From NCBI GenBank assembly GCA_000242815.2, contig AHHB01000027.1, positions 1 to 55,236 on the forward strand: a stretch of 55,236 nt of DNA, read 5' to 3'. Origin of the DNA: Janthinobacterium lividum PAMC 25724 (GTDB lineage: Bacteria; Pseudomonadota; Gammaproteobacteria; Burkholderiales; Burkholderiaceae_D). The notes under the pieces are model-generated. The model ran no database searches. It saw only the letters and a program-made list of their open reading frames with translations, and was not told the DNA's origin. The translations under genes and the position numbers were made by a program. How positions within the stretch are numbered: position 1 is the stretch's first letter; every line of letters starts with the position of its first letter. This document shows positions 34,395 to 44,463 of this stretch, piece by piece.

Positions 34395-35372
34395 ATGGCC
34401 GATGAAGGCATGCGCCCGATTATCGTCAAGCGTATCAAGAAGACGGCTGGCGGCCACCATGGTGGGGCGTGGAAAATCGCCTACGCCGATTTTGTCACGG
34501 CCATGATGGCTTTCTTCCTGCTGATGTGGCTGTTGGGCTCCACCTCGAAGGGCGACTTGAACGGCATTTCCGAATTCTTCAAGACCCCCTTGAAAGTGGC
34601 GATGGCGGGCGGCTCAGGCAGCGGCGAAAGCAATTCCGTGATCCAGGGCGGTGGCCAGGATCTGTCACGCCAGGATGGGCAAGTGCGCAAGGCGCAGGAA
34701 GAGCAGCAGCGCAAGTCGTTTGACCTCAATTCCGCCAAGGCCGCGCTCGAGCGCGAGGAGGGCAAGCGCCTGCAGGCGCTCAAGGCGCGCATTGAGGCGA
34801 CCATCGATGCCGATCCCCTGCTGAAAAAGTACAAGAATCAATTGCTGCTCGATATTACCAGCGAAGGCTTGCGCATCCAGATCGTCGACGAGCAGAACCG
34901 TCCGATGTTTGCGCTCGCCAATGCTAATCTGCAAGCGTACACCAAGGAAATCTTGCATGCCATCGGCTTCGTGCTCAATGAAGTACCGAACCGCATCGGC
35001 CTGTCCGGACACACCGACTCGACGCCCTACATGAGCGATGCCGGCTACAGCAACTGGGAGTTGTCGGCTGATCGCGCGAATGCGTCGCGGCGCGAACTGG
35101 TGATAGGCGGCATGAAGGAAGAAAAAGTATTGCGCGTGGTGGGACTCGGCTCGGCCGCCCACCTGGATAAGCTCGACCCTTTCAATCCGATCAACCGGCG
35201 CATCAGCATCATCGTCATGAACAAGCGCACGGAAGAAAATGTGCTGCGCGATGGGGCGGCGATAGAGCTGCCGGTAACCGATGCCGCTTCCGCCGCTGTC
35301 GCTTCAGGGCTGGTATCGGGTGCGCCGCCTGCGGCGGCACCAGCTGCCAGCCCGGCAGCGGTGAAAAAATAA
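34395..35372 (+). CDS. motB: Flagellar motor stator protein MotB
   Basis: 325 residues behind a strong AAGGAGG site. A basic N-terminus (IIVKRIKKTAGG) precedes the single membrane span, which carries the proton-binding Asp in KIAYADFVTAMMAFFLLMW. A plug and linker follow, then an OmpA-like peptidoglycan-binding domain (residues about 170-290: GLSGHTDSTPYMSDAGYSNW, LSADRANASRREL, NRRISIIVMNK). An Ala/Pro-rich tail ends the protein. It anchors the stator to the cell wall. Confidence 0.97.
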   Translation: MADEGMRPIIVKRIKKTAGGHHGGAWKIAYADFVTAMMAFFLLMWLLGSTSKGDLNGISEFFKTPLKVAMAGGSGSGESNSVIQGGGQDLSRQDGQVRKAQEEQQRKSFDLNSAKAALEREEGKRLQALKARIEATIDADPLLKKYKNQLLLDITSEGLRIQIVDEQNRPMFALANANLQAYTKEILHAIGFVLNEVPNRIGLSGHTDSTPYMSDAGYSNWELSADRANASRRELVIGGMKEEKVLRVVGLGSAAHLDKLDPFNPINRRISIIVMNKRTEENVLRDGAAIELPVTDAASAAVASGLVSGAPPAAAPAASPAAVKK

Positions 35373-35418
35373 CACGTAATGATGTCAACGCGTGGTGTAT
35401 TGAAACAATGAGACCTTT

Positions 35419-35967
35419 ATGACAAGAAAGAAAATACTTGGCTCGCATGTAAAGCGCCTGATGTCTGGCGTGTCGGACCATGGCGGCAAGCACTTGACGG
35501 AGGTGGAAACCGACCTGATGCAGACCGGCATCTTGCTGGAAGAGGCGATCGAGAAGCTGTCCTTCAATTTTATGGCGATACATGCCGCTGTCGCTGCGCA
35601 GCAAGATACCATCGCCATGTTGCTCGAAGGTGGTATTCCGGCCGAGCAGCAGCGGGAAAAATTGCTGGCACTGCAGGACGAAGTGGGGGGCTATGTCAAT
35701 GCTGCCATCACTAGCCTGCAGTTCCAGGATATGACCAGCCAGCTGATCGCCCGCACCTTGAAGCGCGTGACGGGCTTGCGCGAGTTCCTCGGCACCTTGG
35801 GCTCGCATAGCGCGGAGATGTTGCCGGAAAGCGACAACGAAGAAATTGTCGCCTTGCTGGGGCGGGTCAGCATGGCGCTGGCGATTCAAAGCCTGGAGTT
35901 GCGCAGCGTACTGCGCAAGGCTGTCAGTCAACAGCATTTGGAAAGTGGCGACATCGAGCTGTTCTAG
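35419..35967 (+). CDS. CheZ-like chemotaxis protein (candidate CheY-P phosphatase)
   Basis: 182 residues, helical throughout. The segment TSLQFQDMTSQLIARTLKRV aligns with the active helix of CheZ (FQDLTGQVIKR in E. coli), keeping the Asp and Gln that in CheZ coordinate Mg and position water for CheY-P hydrolysis. As in CheZ, the protein ends in an acidic-hydrophobic tail, here SGDIELF, possibly for docking. It is shorter than CheZ (about 214) and the rest of the sequence is little conserved. It stands between motB and cheY with no cheZ later in the cluster, so I infer it is the phosphatase. The QFQD motif also occurs in other chemotaxis proteins, so this is a candidate. Confidence 0.55.
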   Translation: MTRKKILGSHVKRLMSGVSDHGGKHLTEVETDLMQTGILLEEAIEKLSFNFMAIHAAVAAQQDTIAMLLEGGIPAEQQREKLLALQDEVGGYVNAAITSLQFQDMTSQLIARTLKRVTGLREFLGTLGSHSAEMLPESDNEEIVALLGRVSMALAIQSLELRSVLRKAVSQQHLESGDIELF

Positions 35968-36050
35968 CATACCAGTGCGAAACGCTTGCGGTTGCGTGGA
36001 TTGTTTAATCAAATACTCGGGCAGGATGCCCGGAATAAGTGGGAGCAAAG

Positions 36051-36416
36051 ATGGCCAAAACGATACTTGCAGTGGACGATTCCAGCTCATTGCGCCAGAT
36101 GGTGGCGTTCAGTCTGAAAGCCGCCGGTTACCAGGTGGTGGAGGCCGTCGACGGCCAGGACGGACTGGAAAAAGCCAAGCTGCAAAGCGTGGACCTGGTA
36201 TTGACGGATCAGAACATGCCGCGCATGGATGGCCTGGAGCTGATCAAGCTGCTGCGCGAACTGCCGAATTATCAGAAGGTACCCATCCTGATGCTGACGA
36301 CAGAGTCGTCGGACGAAATGAAGTCGAAAGGACGTGCCGCCGGTGCCAATGGCTGGCTGGTCAAGCCCTTCGATCCACAACGCCTGATTGAAGTGGTCAA
36401 GAAGGTGATCGGCTGA
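36051..36416 (+). CDS. cheY: CheY-type response regulator, first copy
   Basis: 121 residues, a single receiver domain with ILAVDDSSSLRQMVAFSL, the phosphoacceptor Asp in LVLTDQNMPRMDGLELI, Thr in LMLTTESS and Lys in WLVKPFDP. ATG 36051 follows GGGAGCAAAG. It lies 43 bases before cheA, so it is probably a CheA phosphate target. It differs clearly from the second CheY at 44007, so one of the two may drive the motor and the other act as a phosphate sink. Confidence 0.92.
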   Translation: MAKTILAVDDSSSLRQMVAFSLKAAGYQVVEAVDGQDGLEKAKLQSVDLVLTDQNMPRMDGLELIKLLRELPNYQKVPILMLTTESSDEMKSKGRAAGANGWLVKPFDPQRLIEVVKKVIG

Positions 36417-36459
36417 TGCTAGCCGCGCAGCGCAACGATGCAAATGACGGAGTCACCCT

Positions 36460-38661
36460 ATGACCATCGATATTAGCCAGTTTTTTCAGGTCTTTTTCGA
36501 TGAGGCTGAAGAACTGCTGGCTGAAAAAGAACGACTGCTGCTGGCCGTCGATATTGCGGCGCCTGACGCCGAAGACTTGAATGCTATTTTCCGTACCGCT
36601 CATTCGATCAAGGGGGGCGCATCGACCTTCGGCCTTTCCGACATGAGCGAGGTGACGCATATCCTCGAGTCGCTGCTCGACCGTATCCGCCAGGGCCAGA
36701 TGGCTCTGACGGCGGATCACGTCGATGCCTTTTTGGCCGCCAAGGACATCCTCAAGATGCAGCTCGACGGCCATCGCCTGGGCAGCGCCGTCGACCAGGA
36801 TGCCGTGGCCAATGTGCGCATGATGCTGCAGTCGTTCTCGTCGGACGTGCCCGTGGCTGCGCTCACGCCCGTCGCGCCAGCTTTCCATACGGCGGAAAAA
36901 GAAGCTGTCAACCATGCCGGTGGTCAGCGTTATCGTCTCGCGCTGCCGCAGATGGAAGAGCGCGAAGTCGATGCGCTGGCGGCCGAACTGGGCTTGTTGG
37001 GTGACGTCGCCGTGTCCACGCTGGCCGATGCGCGCAAGATGCTGGAAGTGACGACGCATGAAAGCCTCGACGATATCCTGGCCATCTGTTCGTTCGTACT
37101 CAATCCCGACGACATGGTGATCACCCAGGCGCCACCATTGGCACCAGGCGAAGCTGAAGCGGCCCGCAAGGCGCAGGAAAAAGCCCAGGGCTATGGTTTC
37201 TTCGATCCGCTGCCTGGGGCGCCTGGCGCTGCGGGCGCGATGGACCCCGGCTATGGCTTCTTTCAGCCGCTCGAGGAGATTCGCGCCGCCGCCGATGTGC
37301 GCAGCGACACCGAACAGGGCTATGGTTTTTTCCAGCCTTTGGACCAGATCCGCGCCGACGCCGCCAAGGCAGGCAACGCCGGCGCTGCCGGCGTGCCGGT
37401 CGTGGCGAGCGCCGCGACCGAGGTAGAGCAGGAAAAGAAACCGGCCAAGAAAGAGGGCGACAAGGCTGGTGCCGAATCGTCGTCGATCCGCGTCTCGATT
37501 GAAAAAGTCGACCAGCTGATCAACCTGGTGGGCGAGTTGGTGATCACGCAGGCGATGATCGAGCAGCGCGCAGGTGCGCTCGACCCGATGCTGCACGAGA
37601 AATTGCTCGACAGCGTCAGTCACCTGACGCGCAATACGCGCGACTTGCAGGAAGCTGTCATGTCGATCCGCATGATGCCGATGGATTTCGTCTTTTCGCG
37701 CTTCCCGCGCATGGTGCGCGATCTGGCGACCAAGCTGGGCAAGAAGGTCGATTTCATCACCAATGGCGCCGCCACGGAACTGGACAAGGGCCTTATCGAG
37801 CGCATCGTCGATCCGCTGACGCACCTGGTGCGCAACAGCATCGATCACGGCGTGGAAATGCCGGCCGCCCGCGTGGCAGCCGGCAAGACCGAGGCTGGCC
37901 GCCTGTTCCTCTCGGCCAGTCACCAGGGTGGCAACATCATCATCGAAGTATCCGATGATGGCGCGGGACTGAACCGCGAGCGCATCCTGGCCAAGGCGCA
38001 GCAGCAGGGACTAGACGTGTCCGACACGATGAGCGACGCCGAAGTATGGCAGTTGATCTTCGCGCCCGGCTTTTCCACCGCCGAGGCGGTCACCGACGTG
38101 TCGGGACGAGGCGTGGGCATGGATGTCGTCAAGCGCAATATCAGCGCCATGGGCGGCGTCGTCGACATCCGTTCGGCGAAGGGCTTTGGCACGACGATTT
38201 CGATTTCTCTGCCGCTGACCCTGGCCATCCTGGACGGCATGTCGATCCGTGTCGGCGACGAAGTATATATTTTACCGCTGGGCTTCGTCATCGAATCGCT
38301 GCAGCCAGCCGTTGAGGATGTCAAGGACATCGCTGGCCGTGGCCAGGTGGTGAAGGTGCGCGGCGAGTACCTGCCCTTGATCCCGCTATACCAGATGTTC
38401 GATATCGCACCGCGCTTTACCAGTCCCTCGGAAGGCATCTGCGTGATTCTCGAGACGGAAGGGCGCAAGGCGGCCCTGTTCGTTGATGACCTGGTGGGGC
38501 AACAGCAGGTCGTGGTGAAAAACCTCGAGTCGAACTACCGCAAGGTGGTGGGCATTTCTGGAGCCACTATCCTGGGCGATGGCGGCGTGTCGCTGATTCT
38601 CGATGTTGCCGCCCTGATCCGTTCCTCTCGCCAGCTGGCTGACGAGTCCATTTTTTCGTAA
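36460..38661 (+). CDS. cheA: Chemotaxis histidine kinase CheA
   Basis: 733 residues. P1: phosphorylated His48 in IFRTAHSIKGGASTFG. A P2-like domain at about 155-225 (RYRLALPQMEEREVDALAAE). A linker carries three GYGFF(D/Q)PL repeats at 244, 264 and 287. P3 dimerisation starts near 342, with LINLVGELVITQAMIEQ. The kinase domain (about 400-590) has HLVRNSIDHGVEMP, VSDDGAGLNRERIL and GFSTAEAVTDVSGRGVGMDV. P5, CheW-like, runs to the end. It phosphorylates CheY and CheB in response to receptors. The repeats in the linker are unusual. Confidence 0.97.
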   Translation: MTIDISQFFQVFFDEAEELLAEKERLLLAVDIAAPDAEDLNAIFRTAHSIKGGASTFGLSDMSEVTHILESLLDRIRQGQMALTADHVDAFLAAKDILKMQLDGHRLGSAVDQDAVANVRMMLQSFSSDVPVAALTPVAPAFHTAEKEAVNHAGGQRYRLALPQMEEREVDALAAELGLLGDVAVSTLADARKMLEVTTHESLDDILAICSFVLNPDDMVITQAPPLAPGEAEAARKAQEKAQGYGFFDPLPGAPGAAGAMDPGYGFFQPLEEIRAAADVRSDTEQGYGFFQPLDQIRADAAKAGNAGAAGVPVVASAATEVEQEKKPAKKEGDKAGAESSSIRVSIEKVDQLINLVGELVITQAMIEQRAGALDPMLHEKLLDSVSHLTRNTRDLQEAVMSIRMMPMDFVFSRFPRMVRDLATKLGKKVDFITNGAATELDKGLIERIVDPLTHLVRNSIDHGVEMPAARVAAGKTEAGRLFLSASHQGGNIIIEVSDDGAGLNRERILAKAQQQGLDVSDTMSDAEVWQLIFAPGFSTAEAVTDVSGRGVGMDVVKRNISAMGGVVDIRSAKGFGTTISISLPLTLAILDGMSIRVGDEVYILPLGFVIESLQPAVEDVKDIAGRGQVVKVRGEYLPLIPLYQMFDIAPRFTSPSEGICVILETEGRKAALFVDDLVGQQQVVVKNLESNYRKVVGISGATILGDGGVSLILDVAALIRSSRQLADESIFS

Positions 38662-38691
38662 TACCGATAGATTAAGATAGGAAAACACACC

Positions 38692-39198
38692 ATGTCAGAT
38701 ACTCAACAAAAATCCGCAGGCAATGCGGGCGACGGCAATGACATCGCCGGCCGTGAATTCCTGGCCTTTACCCTTGGCTCAGAAGAGTACGGCATCGATA
38801 TCCTGAAGGTCCAGGAAATCCGTGGCTACGAAGCGGTCACCCGCATCGCCAACGCGCCTGAATTCATCAAGGGCGTGATCAACCTGCGCGGCATCATCAT
38901 TCCCGTGGTCGACATGCGCATCAAGTTCAACCTGGGCACACCTGTGTATGACCAGTTCACGGTAGTGATCATCCTGAACATCGGCGGGCGCATCGTCGGC
39001 ATGGTGGTCGACAGCGTCTCCGACGTGACCACCCTCAGCCCTGAGCAGGTCAAGCCGGCGCCGGAAATGGGCACGGCCTTCTCGACCGACTATATGATCG
39101 GCCTGGGGACCATCGACGAACGCATGCTGATCCTGGTCGACATCGACAAACTGATGTCGAGCAGCGAGATGGGCCTGATCGACAAGCTGGCGGCGTAA
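38692..39198 (+). CDS. cheW: Chemotaxis coupling protein CheW
   Basis: 168 residues, one CheW domain: [55 protein letters not shown] and [18 protein letters not shown]. It links receptors to CheA. It starts 30 bases after cheA; a small hairpin follows. Confidence 0.97.
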   Translation: MSDTQQKSAGNAGDGNDIAGREFLAFTLGSEEYGIDILKVQEIRGYEAVTRIANAPEFIKGVINLRGIIIPVVDMRIKFNLGTPVYDQFTVVIILNIGGRIVGMVVDSVSDVTTLSPEQVKPAPEMGTAFSTDYMIGLGTIDERMLILVDIDKLMSSSEMGLIDKLAA

Positions 39199-39216
39199 GC
39201 GGCCCGATGGCAGCAA

Positions 39217-39237
39217 GGCGACGCCCGGTGCGTCGCC
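39217..39237 (+). terminator. Hairpin after cheW (weak terminator or attenuator)
   Basis: An 8-bp stem, GGCGACGC with GCGTCGCC, and a 5-base loop, 18 bases past the cheW stop. Only a poor T tract follows, so read-through into mcp is expected. It may lower receptor expression or stabilise the upstream message. Confidence 0.35.
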
Positions 39238-39400
39238 GCTTTACCACGCCAAGCATCACTGCAAATATGCATGTGCCGACGCGCGCAGTATCTTAATGCT
39301 TAACGCGCGCTGGCAGGCTGCAAGGTCCGACAGAGGCCAGGCCACAACACGGCGCCTTACGGTTGAAAGGGTGCCGTTCACAGAAATATTGGAGACTGTA

Positions 39401-41119
39401 ATGAGTTTGCGTGATTTCAAGATAGGCACCCGGTTGGGAATAGGTTTCGGTAGCATCCTCGCCATCCTGGTGGTGGTGATCGTTTCGGCGAATGCATTGA
39501 ATTACCGTAACAAGTCCCAGTTGCTCACGGGCCTGGCACTGGCAAGTGAAAAGAATACGCAGGCGTCGCTGATGAAAAGCGCGATGCTCGAAACCGGCAT
39601 CGCCATGCGCAATATCGGCCTGCAGGGCGATGTGGGGCTGATGCAGGTGGAAGAGGGCAAAGTGCGCGAGCAACGCAAGCTGTACGAAGGTGCGCGCGGC
39701 AAGCTGTCCAGCCTGGGTCTGTCCGATGGCGAAAAGACGCTGCTGGCCAATGTCGCCAAGGTCGACGGCGAAGTCGATGCCGCCTTCAAGGAAGCGATGG
39801 GGCAGGTGCTGGCGTTTAACAGCGAGGGCGCTGCCAAGGTGATTGCCACCCGCATCGACCCCTTGAACAAGACCACCCTGGCCGACATCAACAAGCTGCT
39901 CGACTTGCAGCATGTGGCCCAGCAAAGCTTCATGGACGACTCGCTGGCGGCCGATACGCGCCTGATGATGATACTGTTCATTCTGGGCGGCGCGGCGGTG
40001 GCGATCGGCGCCTGGTGCGCCATCTTCATCACGCGCTCGATTACCGTGCCGCTGTCCGGTGCCGTGGCGGTGGCGCAGAAGGTCGCCGCCGGCGAGCTGA
40101 CATCGCGCGTGGTGGTCGAGGGCAAGGATGAAACGAGCGCATTGCAGCAGGCGCTCAAAGACATGAACGATAGCCTGGTGCAGACGGTCAGCGACGTGCG
40201 CAACGGAACGCAAACCATCACCGTAGCGTCCAGAGAGATCGCCAGCGGCAATGCTGACCTGTCGGCCCGCACGGAAACGCAGGCCAGTTCGCTTGAAGAG
40301 ACGGCATCGTCGATGGAAGAGTTGACGTCGACCGTGAAGCAGAACGCGGACAATGCGCGCCAGGCCAACCAGCTGGCCGTGTCGGCATCGTCGGTGGCAG
40401 AGCAGGGCGGCAAGGTGGTGGCGCAAGTGGTCGATACCATGGGCTCGATCAAGGAAAGTTCGCGCAAGATTGTCGATATCATCGGCGTCATTGACGGCAT
40501 TGCGTTCCAGACGAATATCCTGGCGCTGAATGCGGCCGTCGAAGCGGCGCGCGCAGGCGAGCAGGGTCGCGGTTTTGCGGTGGTGGCGTCCGAGGTGCGT
40601 AATCTTGCCCAAAGGTCCGCTGGCGCAGCGAAAGAGATCAAGGGCCTGATAGGCGACTCGGTCGACAAGGTCGATGTTGGCAGCCGTCTGGTGGATGAGG
40701 CTGGGCAGACCATGGGACTGATCGTGTCGTCGATACGACAGGTGGCCGACATCATGGGTGAGATCACGGCGGCAACGCAGGAACAGAGCCATGGTATCGA
40801 GGAAGTGAACCAGGCCATCGCGCAGATGGACCAGATGACGCAGCAAAATGCGGCGTTGGTCGAGGAAGCGGCGGCGGCGGCCGAAAGCATGCAGGACCAG
40901 GCGCAGAAGTTGGCCGACGCCGTGAGCATCTTCAAGCTCGACGGCGAGAGCGCGGCGCTGGCGTCCGCGCCCGCGCCCGTACCGGTGAAGGCGGCGGCAC
41001 GGCTGGTGCCTGCAGTGACGACAAATACGCGGCGCTTGGCCAAGACGGCGCAGGCCGGCACGCCACCGCCCGCAAAAAAGCCGGCAGCGGCCAGTGGCGA
41101 CGATTGGGAAGAATTCTGA
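39401..41119 (+). CDS. Methyl-accepting chemotaxis protein with C-terminal WEEF tether
   Basis: 572 residues from ATG 39401 after GGAG. An N-terminal span ([20 protein letters not shown]), a four-helix-bundle periplasmic domain (about 35-190), and a second span ([20 protein letters not shown]). HAMP and a cytoplasmic hairpin with the invariant tip [20 protein letters not shown] and methylation helices follow. The C-terminus DDWEEF has the xWxxF pattern that in high-abundance receptors binds CheR and CheB. The ligand is unknown. Being inside the che cluster and bearing the tether, it is probably a main receptor. Confidence 0.95.
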   Translation: MSLRDFKIGTRLGIGFGSILAILVVVIVSANALNYRNKSQLLTGLALASEKNTQASLMKSAMLETGIAMRNIGLQGDVGLMQVEEGKVREQRKLYEGARGKLSSLGLSDGEKTLLANVAKVDGEVDAAFKEAMGQVLAFNSEGAAKVIATRIDPLNKTTLADINKLLDLQHVAQQSFMDDSLAADTRLMMILFILGGAAVAIGAWCAIFITRSITVPLSGAVAVAQKVAAGELTSRVVVEGKDETSALQQALKDMNDSLVQTVSDVRNGTQTITVASREIASGNADLSARTETQASSLEETASSMEELTSTVKQNADNARQANQLAVSASSVAEQGGKVVAQVVDTMGSIKESSRKIVDIIGVIDGIAFQTNILALNAAVEAARAGEQGRGFAVVASEVRNLAQRSAGAAKEIKGLIGDSVDKVDVGSRLVDEAGQTMGLIVSSIRQVADIMGEITAATQEQSHGIEEVNQAIAQMDQMTQQNAALVEEAAAAAESMQDQAQKLADAVSIFKLDGESAALASAPAPVPVKAAARLVPAVTTNTRRLAKTAQAGTPPPAKKPAAASGDDWEEF

Positions 41120-41190
41120 CGACAACCCGGTCCCGCTAGTTATACTTGCAAAGGCATTGGTCAGAGCAGTCATAGAGAGGTAAAAATAAA

Positions 41191-42063
41191 ATGCCGCAAA
41201 ATAAAATGGATTCGGTCAAGGAGTTCGATTTCACTGGCAAGGACTTTGAACGAGTCCGCGCCATGATTTACAAGCGAGCGGGCATCGCGTTGGCCGACAG
41301 CAAGCAGGAGATGGTCTACAGCCGCCTGGCCAGGCGCTTGCGCGCCACCGGCATCTCCTCGTTCGTGCGCTACCTGGACGACCTGGAAGCTGGCCGCATG
41401 GGCGACGAGTGGGAGGCGTTTACGAATGCGCTGACGACCAATCTGACGTCATTCTTCCGCGAGGCGCATCACTTCCCTCTGCTGGCCGAGCATGTGAAAA
41501 AATTGAGTGGGCCGATCACCATCTGGTGTTCAGCCAGTTCCACCGGCGAGGAGCCGTACTCGATCGCCATGACGGTGTGCGAGGCGTTCAACACGCTCAC
41601 GCCGCCGGTCACCATTATCGCCACGGATATCGATACGAATGTGCTGGCCACGGCCGCCAATGGCGTCTATAACCTGGACCGGCTCGAGAAGATGCCGGCC
41701 GAGCGTGCGCGGCGCTTTTTCTTGCGCGGCAAGGGCGATCGCGATGGGCAGGTGCGGGTACGCCAGGAACTGCGCCAGATGATCACGTTCAAGCCGCTCA
41801 ACCTGCTGGCCGACAGCTGGCCCTTGACGGGACATTTCGATGTCATCTTTTGCCGCAACGTGATGATTTATTTTGATAAGGCAACGCAGCGCAAGATACT
41901 GTCGCGCTTTGTGCCGCTGATGAAGCCCGATGCCCTGTTGTTTGCAGGCCACTCGGAGAATTTTCTGTACGTGTCGGATTCATTGAAGCTACGCGGTAAA
42001 ACAGTCTATGAGCTCGACCAGTCGCGGGACGCCGCGCCCAAGGCATCGTCGCATCGTACATGA
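41191..42063 (+). CDS. cheR: Chemotaxis protein methyltransferase CheR
   Basis: 290 residues. An N-terminal helical CheR domain (DFERVRAMIYKRAGIALADS, YSRLARRLRATG) and a SAM-binding domain with IWCSASSTGEEPYSIAMTV, IIATDIDTNVLATA and FDVIFCRNVMIYFDKATQ. It methylates receptor glutamates using SAM. ATG 41191 follows GAGAGG; ATG 41206 is an alternative. cheD starts 9 bases after the stop. Confidence 0.97.
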   Translation: MPQNKMDSVKEFDFTGKDFERVRAMIYKRAGIALADSKQEMVYSRLARRLRATGISSFVRYLDDLEAGRMGDEWEAFTNALTTNLTSFFREAHHFPLLAEHVKKLSGPITIWCSASSTGEEPYSIAMTVCEAFNTLTPPVTIIATDIDTNVLATAANGVYNLDRLEKMPAERARRFFLRGKGDRDGQVRVRQELRQMITFKPLNLLADSWPLTGHFDVIFCRNVMIYFDKATQRKILSRFVPLMKPDALLFAGHSENFLYVSDSLKLRGKTVYELDQSRDAAPKASSHRT

Positions 42064-42072
42064 GAGTGAAAT

Positions 42073-42681
42073 ATGAGCATGGAATCCAAAGAGCAATTCG
42101 CCACTAACGTCTATTACGACAGGACGTTCAATTGTGAGGCCGCCAAGATCTTGCCTGGTGAGTACTACTTTACCAACAAGGATATGCTGATCGTCACCGT
42201 GCTCGGCTCGTGCGTTTCAGCCTGCATCCGCGATCGTGTCTCGGGCCTGGGCGGCATGAACCATTTCATGCTGCCCGACGGCGGCAGCGATCCTAACAGC
42301 CCGATTTCAGCATCGATGCGCTATGGCACCTACGCCATGGAGATCCTGATCAACGATTTGCTGAAGGCCGGCGCGCGGCGCGAGAACATGGAAGCGAAAG
42401 TGTTTGGCGGCGGTGCCGTGCTGCGCGGCTTCACGGCGATTAACGTCGGGGAACGCAACGCGGCCTTCGTCATCAATTACCTGAAAGCCGAAAAAATGCG
42501 CGTGGTGGCCGAGGACTTGAATGATATTCACCCGCGCAAGGTATATTTTTTCCCCCGCACCGGCAAGGTGTTGGTGAAAAAGCTGATGCAGACGCACAAT
42601 GACACCTTGGTACGCCGCGAACTCGATTACGCAAGCCGTCTCAAGGTGGCGCCTGTGGGCGGCGAGATCGAGCTGTTCTAG
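42073..42681 (+). CDS. cheD: Chemoreceptor glutamine deamidase CheD
   Basis: 202 residues. Catalytic Cys and His are seen in [13 protein letters not shown] and GGMNHFMLP, with [12 protein letters not shown] and [13 protein letters not shown] behind them. It converts receptor glutamines to methylatable glutamates. The C-terminus ends GGEIELF, nearly identical to the tail SGDIELF of the CheZ-like protein at 35967. It follows cheR closely and is probably translated with it. Confidence 0.96.
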   Translation: MSMESKEQFATNVYYDRTFNCEAAKILPGEYYFTNKDMLIVTVLGSCVSACIRDRVSGLGGMNHFMLPDGGSDPNSPISASMRYGTYAMEILINDLLKAGARRENMEAKVFGGGAVLRGFTAINVGERNAAFVINYLKAEKMRVVAEDLNDIHPRKVYFFPRTGKVLVKKLMQTHNDTLVRRELDYASRLKVAPVGGEIELF

Positions 42682-42788
42682 TAACACCAGACCAAATCTA
42701 CTGCGCGTCGCGCTGTGCGCCTTGCGACGTTTTTGTCTGGCGTTTTACCGATTAAGAATAAGGGCCGCAAGGCCTGGAAGGATATGTT

Positions 42789-43859
42789 ATGAAGATCAAA
42801 GTATTGATCGTGGATGATTCGGCGCTGATACGCAGCGTCATGACGGAAATCGTGAATAGCCAACCCGACATGGAAGTGGTGGGGGCAGCGCCCGATCCGC
42901 TGGTAGCGCGCGAGATGATCAAGCAGACCAACCCAGACGTGCTGACCCTTGACGTCGAGATGCCGAAGATGGACGGCCTCGACTTCCTGGAAAAACTCAT
43001 GCGCTTGCGTCCGATGCCGGTGCTGATGGTGTCGTCGTTGACCGAGCGCGGCTCGGAAATCACCATGCGCGCGCTGGAACTGGGCGCCGTCGATTTCGTC
43101 ACCAAGCCGAAGATGTCGATCCAGAGCGGCATGCGCGAGTACACCGACATGATCGCCGACAAGATCCGCGCCGCCTCGAAGGCACGTATCCGCCCGCGCA
43201 CCCTGCCGGCGGCCGGTGACAAGGTTGCCACGCCGCTGCCCGCGCTGCGCAGTCCCTTGACGTCGAGCGAAAAACTGATCATCGTAGGTGCCTCCACCGG
43301 CGGCACGGAAGCGATCCGTGAATTCCTGATGCAGATGCCGTCCGATTGTCCCGGCATCCTCATCACGCAGCATATGCCGGAGGGATTTACGCGCTCGTTT
43401 GCGCGTCGTCTCGATTCACTGTGCAAGATCTCGGTGCAGGAAGCAGCAGGCGGCGAACGCGTGCTGCCCGGCCATGCTTATATTGCGCCCGGCCATTCGC
43501 ACCTGACACTGACGCGCAGCGGCGCCAACTACATGACCAAGATCGACCAGGGCGAACCGGTCAATCGTCACCGCCCCTCGGTCGATGTATTATTCCGTTC
43601 TGCCGCGCAATCGGCGGGCAAGAATGCCGTCGGCGTGATCCTGACCGGCATGGGCAAGGATGGTGCACAAGGTATGTTGGAGATGAAGGCTGCAGGAGCG
43701 TATAATTTCGCGCAGGATGAAGCAAGTTGCGTGGTGTTCGGCATGCCACGCGAGGCGATCGCCGTCGGTGCTACGCATGAGGTCGGCGCTCTGACGGCGC
43801 TGCCGGGCATGGTGCTGGGATACCTGGCTGCGCATGGCATGCGTGCTTTGCGCGTGTAA
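42789..43859 (+). CDS. cheB: Chemotaxis protein-glutamate methylesterase CheB
   Basis: 356 residues. Receiver domain: [13 protein letters not shown], Asp in [16 protein letters not shown], Lys in VTKPK. A linker leads to the CheB methylesterase domain with catalytic Ser in [14 protein letters not shown], His in [10 protein letters not shown] and Asp in [12 protein letters not shown]. It removes receptor methyl groups once phosphorylated by CheA, giving adaptation. GGAAGGA precedes the ATG. Confidence 0.97.
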   Translation: MKIKVLIVDDSALIRSVMTEIVNSQPDMEVVGAAPDPLVAREMIKQTNPDVLTLDVEMPKMDGLDFLEKLMRLRPMPVLMVSSLTERGSEITMRALELGAVDFVTKPKMSIQSGMREYTDMIADKIRAASKARIRPRTLPAAGDKVATPLPALRSPLTSSEKLIIVGASTGGTEAIREFLMQMPSDCPGILITQHMPEGFTRSFARRLDSLCKISVQEAAGGERVLPGHAYIAPGHSHLTLTRSGANYMTKIDQGEPVNRHRPSVDVLFRSAAQSAGKNAVGVILTGMGKDGAQGMLEMKAAGAYNFAQDEASCVVFGMPREAIAVGATHEVGALTALPGMVLGYLAAHGMRALRV

Positions 43860-44006
43860 GCCACGTTTTGTATGATCTGGGGCAAGTTTGTTCGCCTAAA
43901 AGCAACGAAAATGCTATCCTACAACTTGCTGCCGTAGTGTCGACCATAATGTCGGCATTCATGTCGATATTATTAACAAACCGCTACAGAAACAACGGAG
44001 TTATTC

Positions 44007-44405
44007 ATGGCTGATCCAAAGATGAAATTTTTAGTCGTTGACGATTTTTCGACGATGCGCCGCATTGTCAGGAATCTGTTGAAGGAACTGGGTTATGCCA
44101 ACGTCGATGAGGCGGAAGACGGCGTGATGGGCCTGGCCAAGCTGCGCGCGGAATCGTATGATTTCGTTGTCTCGGACTGGAACATGCCTAACATGGACGG
44201 CCTGACGATGCTGCAGCATATCCGCGCCGATCCCGCACTGGCCAAGCTGCCGGTGCTGATGGTCACCGCAGAAGCGAAAAAAGAAAACATTATCGCCGCC
44301 GCGCAAGCCGGCGCCAGCGGTTATGTTGTCAAGCCGTTCACGGCCGCGACCCTCGATGAAAAGCTGAACAAGATTTTCGAGAAGCTGGAAAAAGCCGGCG
44401 CCTGA
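44007..44405 (+). CDS. cheY: Chemotaxis response regulator CheY, second copy
   Basis: 132 residues, very close to enterobacterial Che[21 protein letters not shown], phosphoacceptor Asp in [14 protein letters not shown], Thr in [12 protein letters not shown], Lys in [12 protein letters not shown]. In CheY-P these bind FliM and reverse the motor. Probably the motor-controlling CheY. In related clusters cheZ follows directly; here a terminator follows 19 bases later. Confidence 0.97.
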   Translation: MADPKMKFLVVDDFSTMRRIVRNLLKELGYANVDEAEDGVMGLAKLRAESYDFVVSDWNMPNMDGLTMLQHIRADPALAKLPVLMVTAEAKKENIIAAAQAGASGYVVKPFTAATLDEKLNKIFEKLEKAGA

Positions 44406-44423
44406 TCCCGGTTTGCTACACTT

Positions 44424-44463
44424 AAAAAAAACGCTGCCCGTGTGAACTGGCAGCGTTTTTTTC
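44424..44463 (+). terminator. Intrinsic terminator closing the chemotaxis operon
   Basis: AACGCTGCC and GGCAGCGTT form a 9-bp stem extended by A-T pairs, a 10-base loop and a run of seven T. The A run on the other side makes it potentially bidirectional. Confidence 0.9.

Noticed and set aside
39293..41173. 626-codon minus-strand frame opposite the chemoreceptor
   Set aside because: Antisense to an intact MCP; Arg/His/Leu-rich with no domain.
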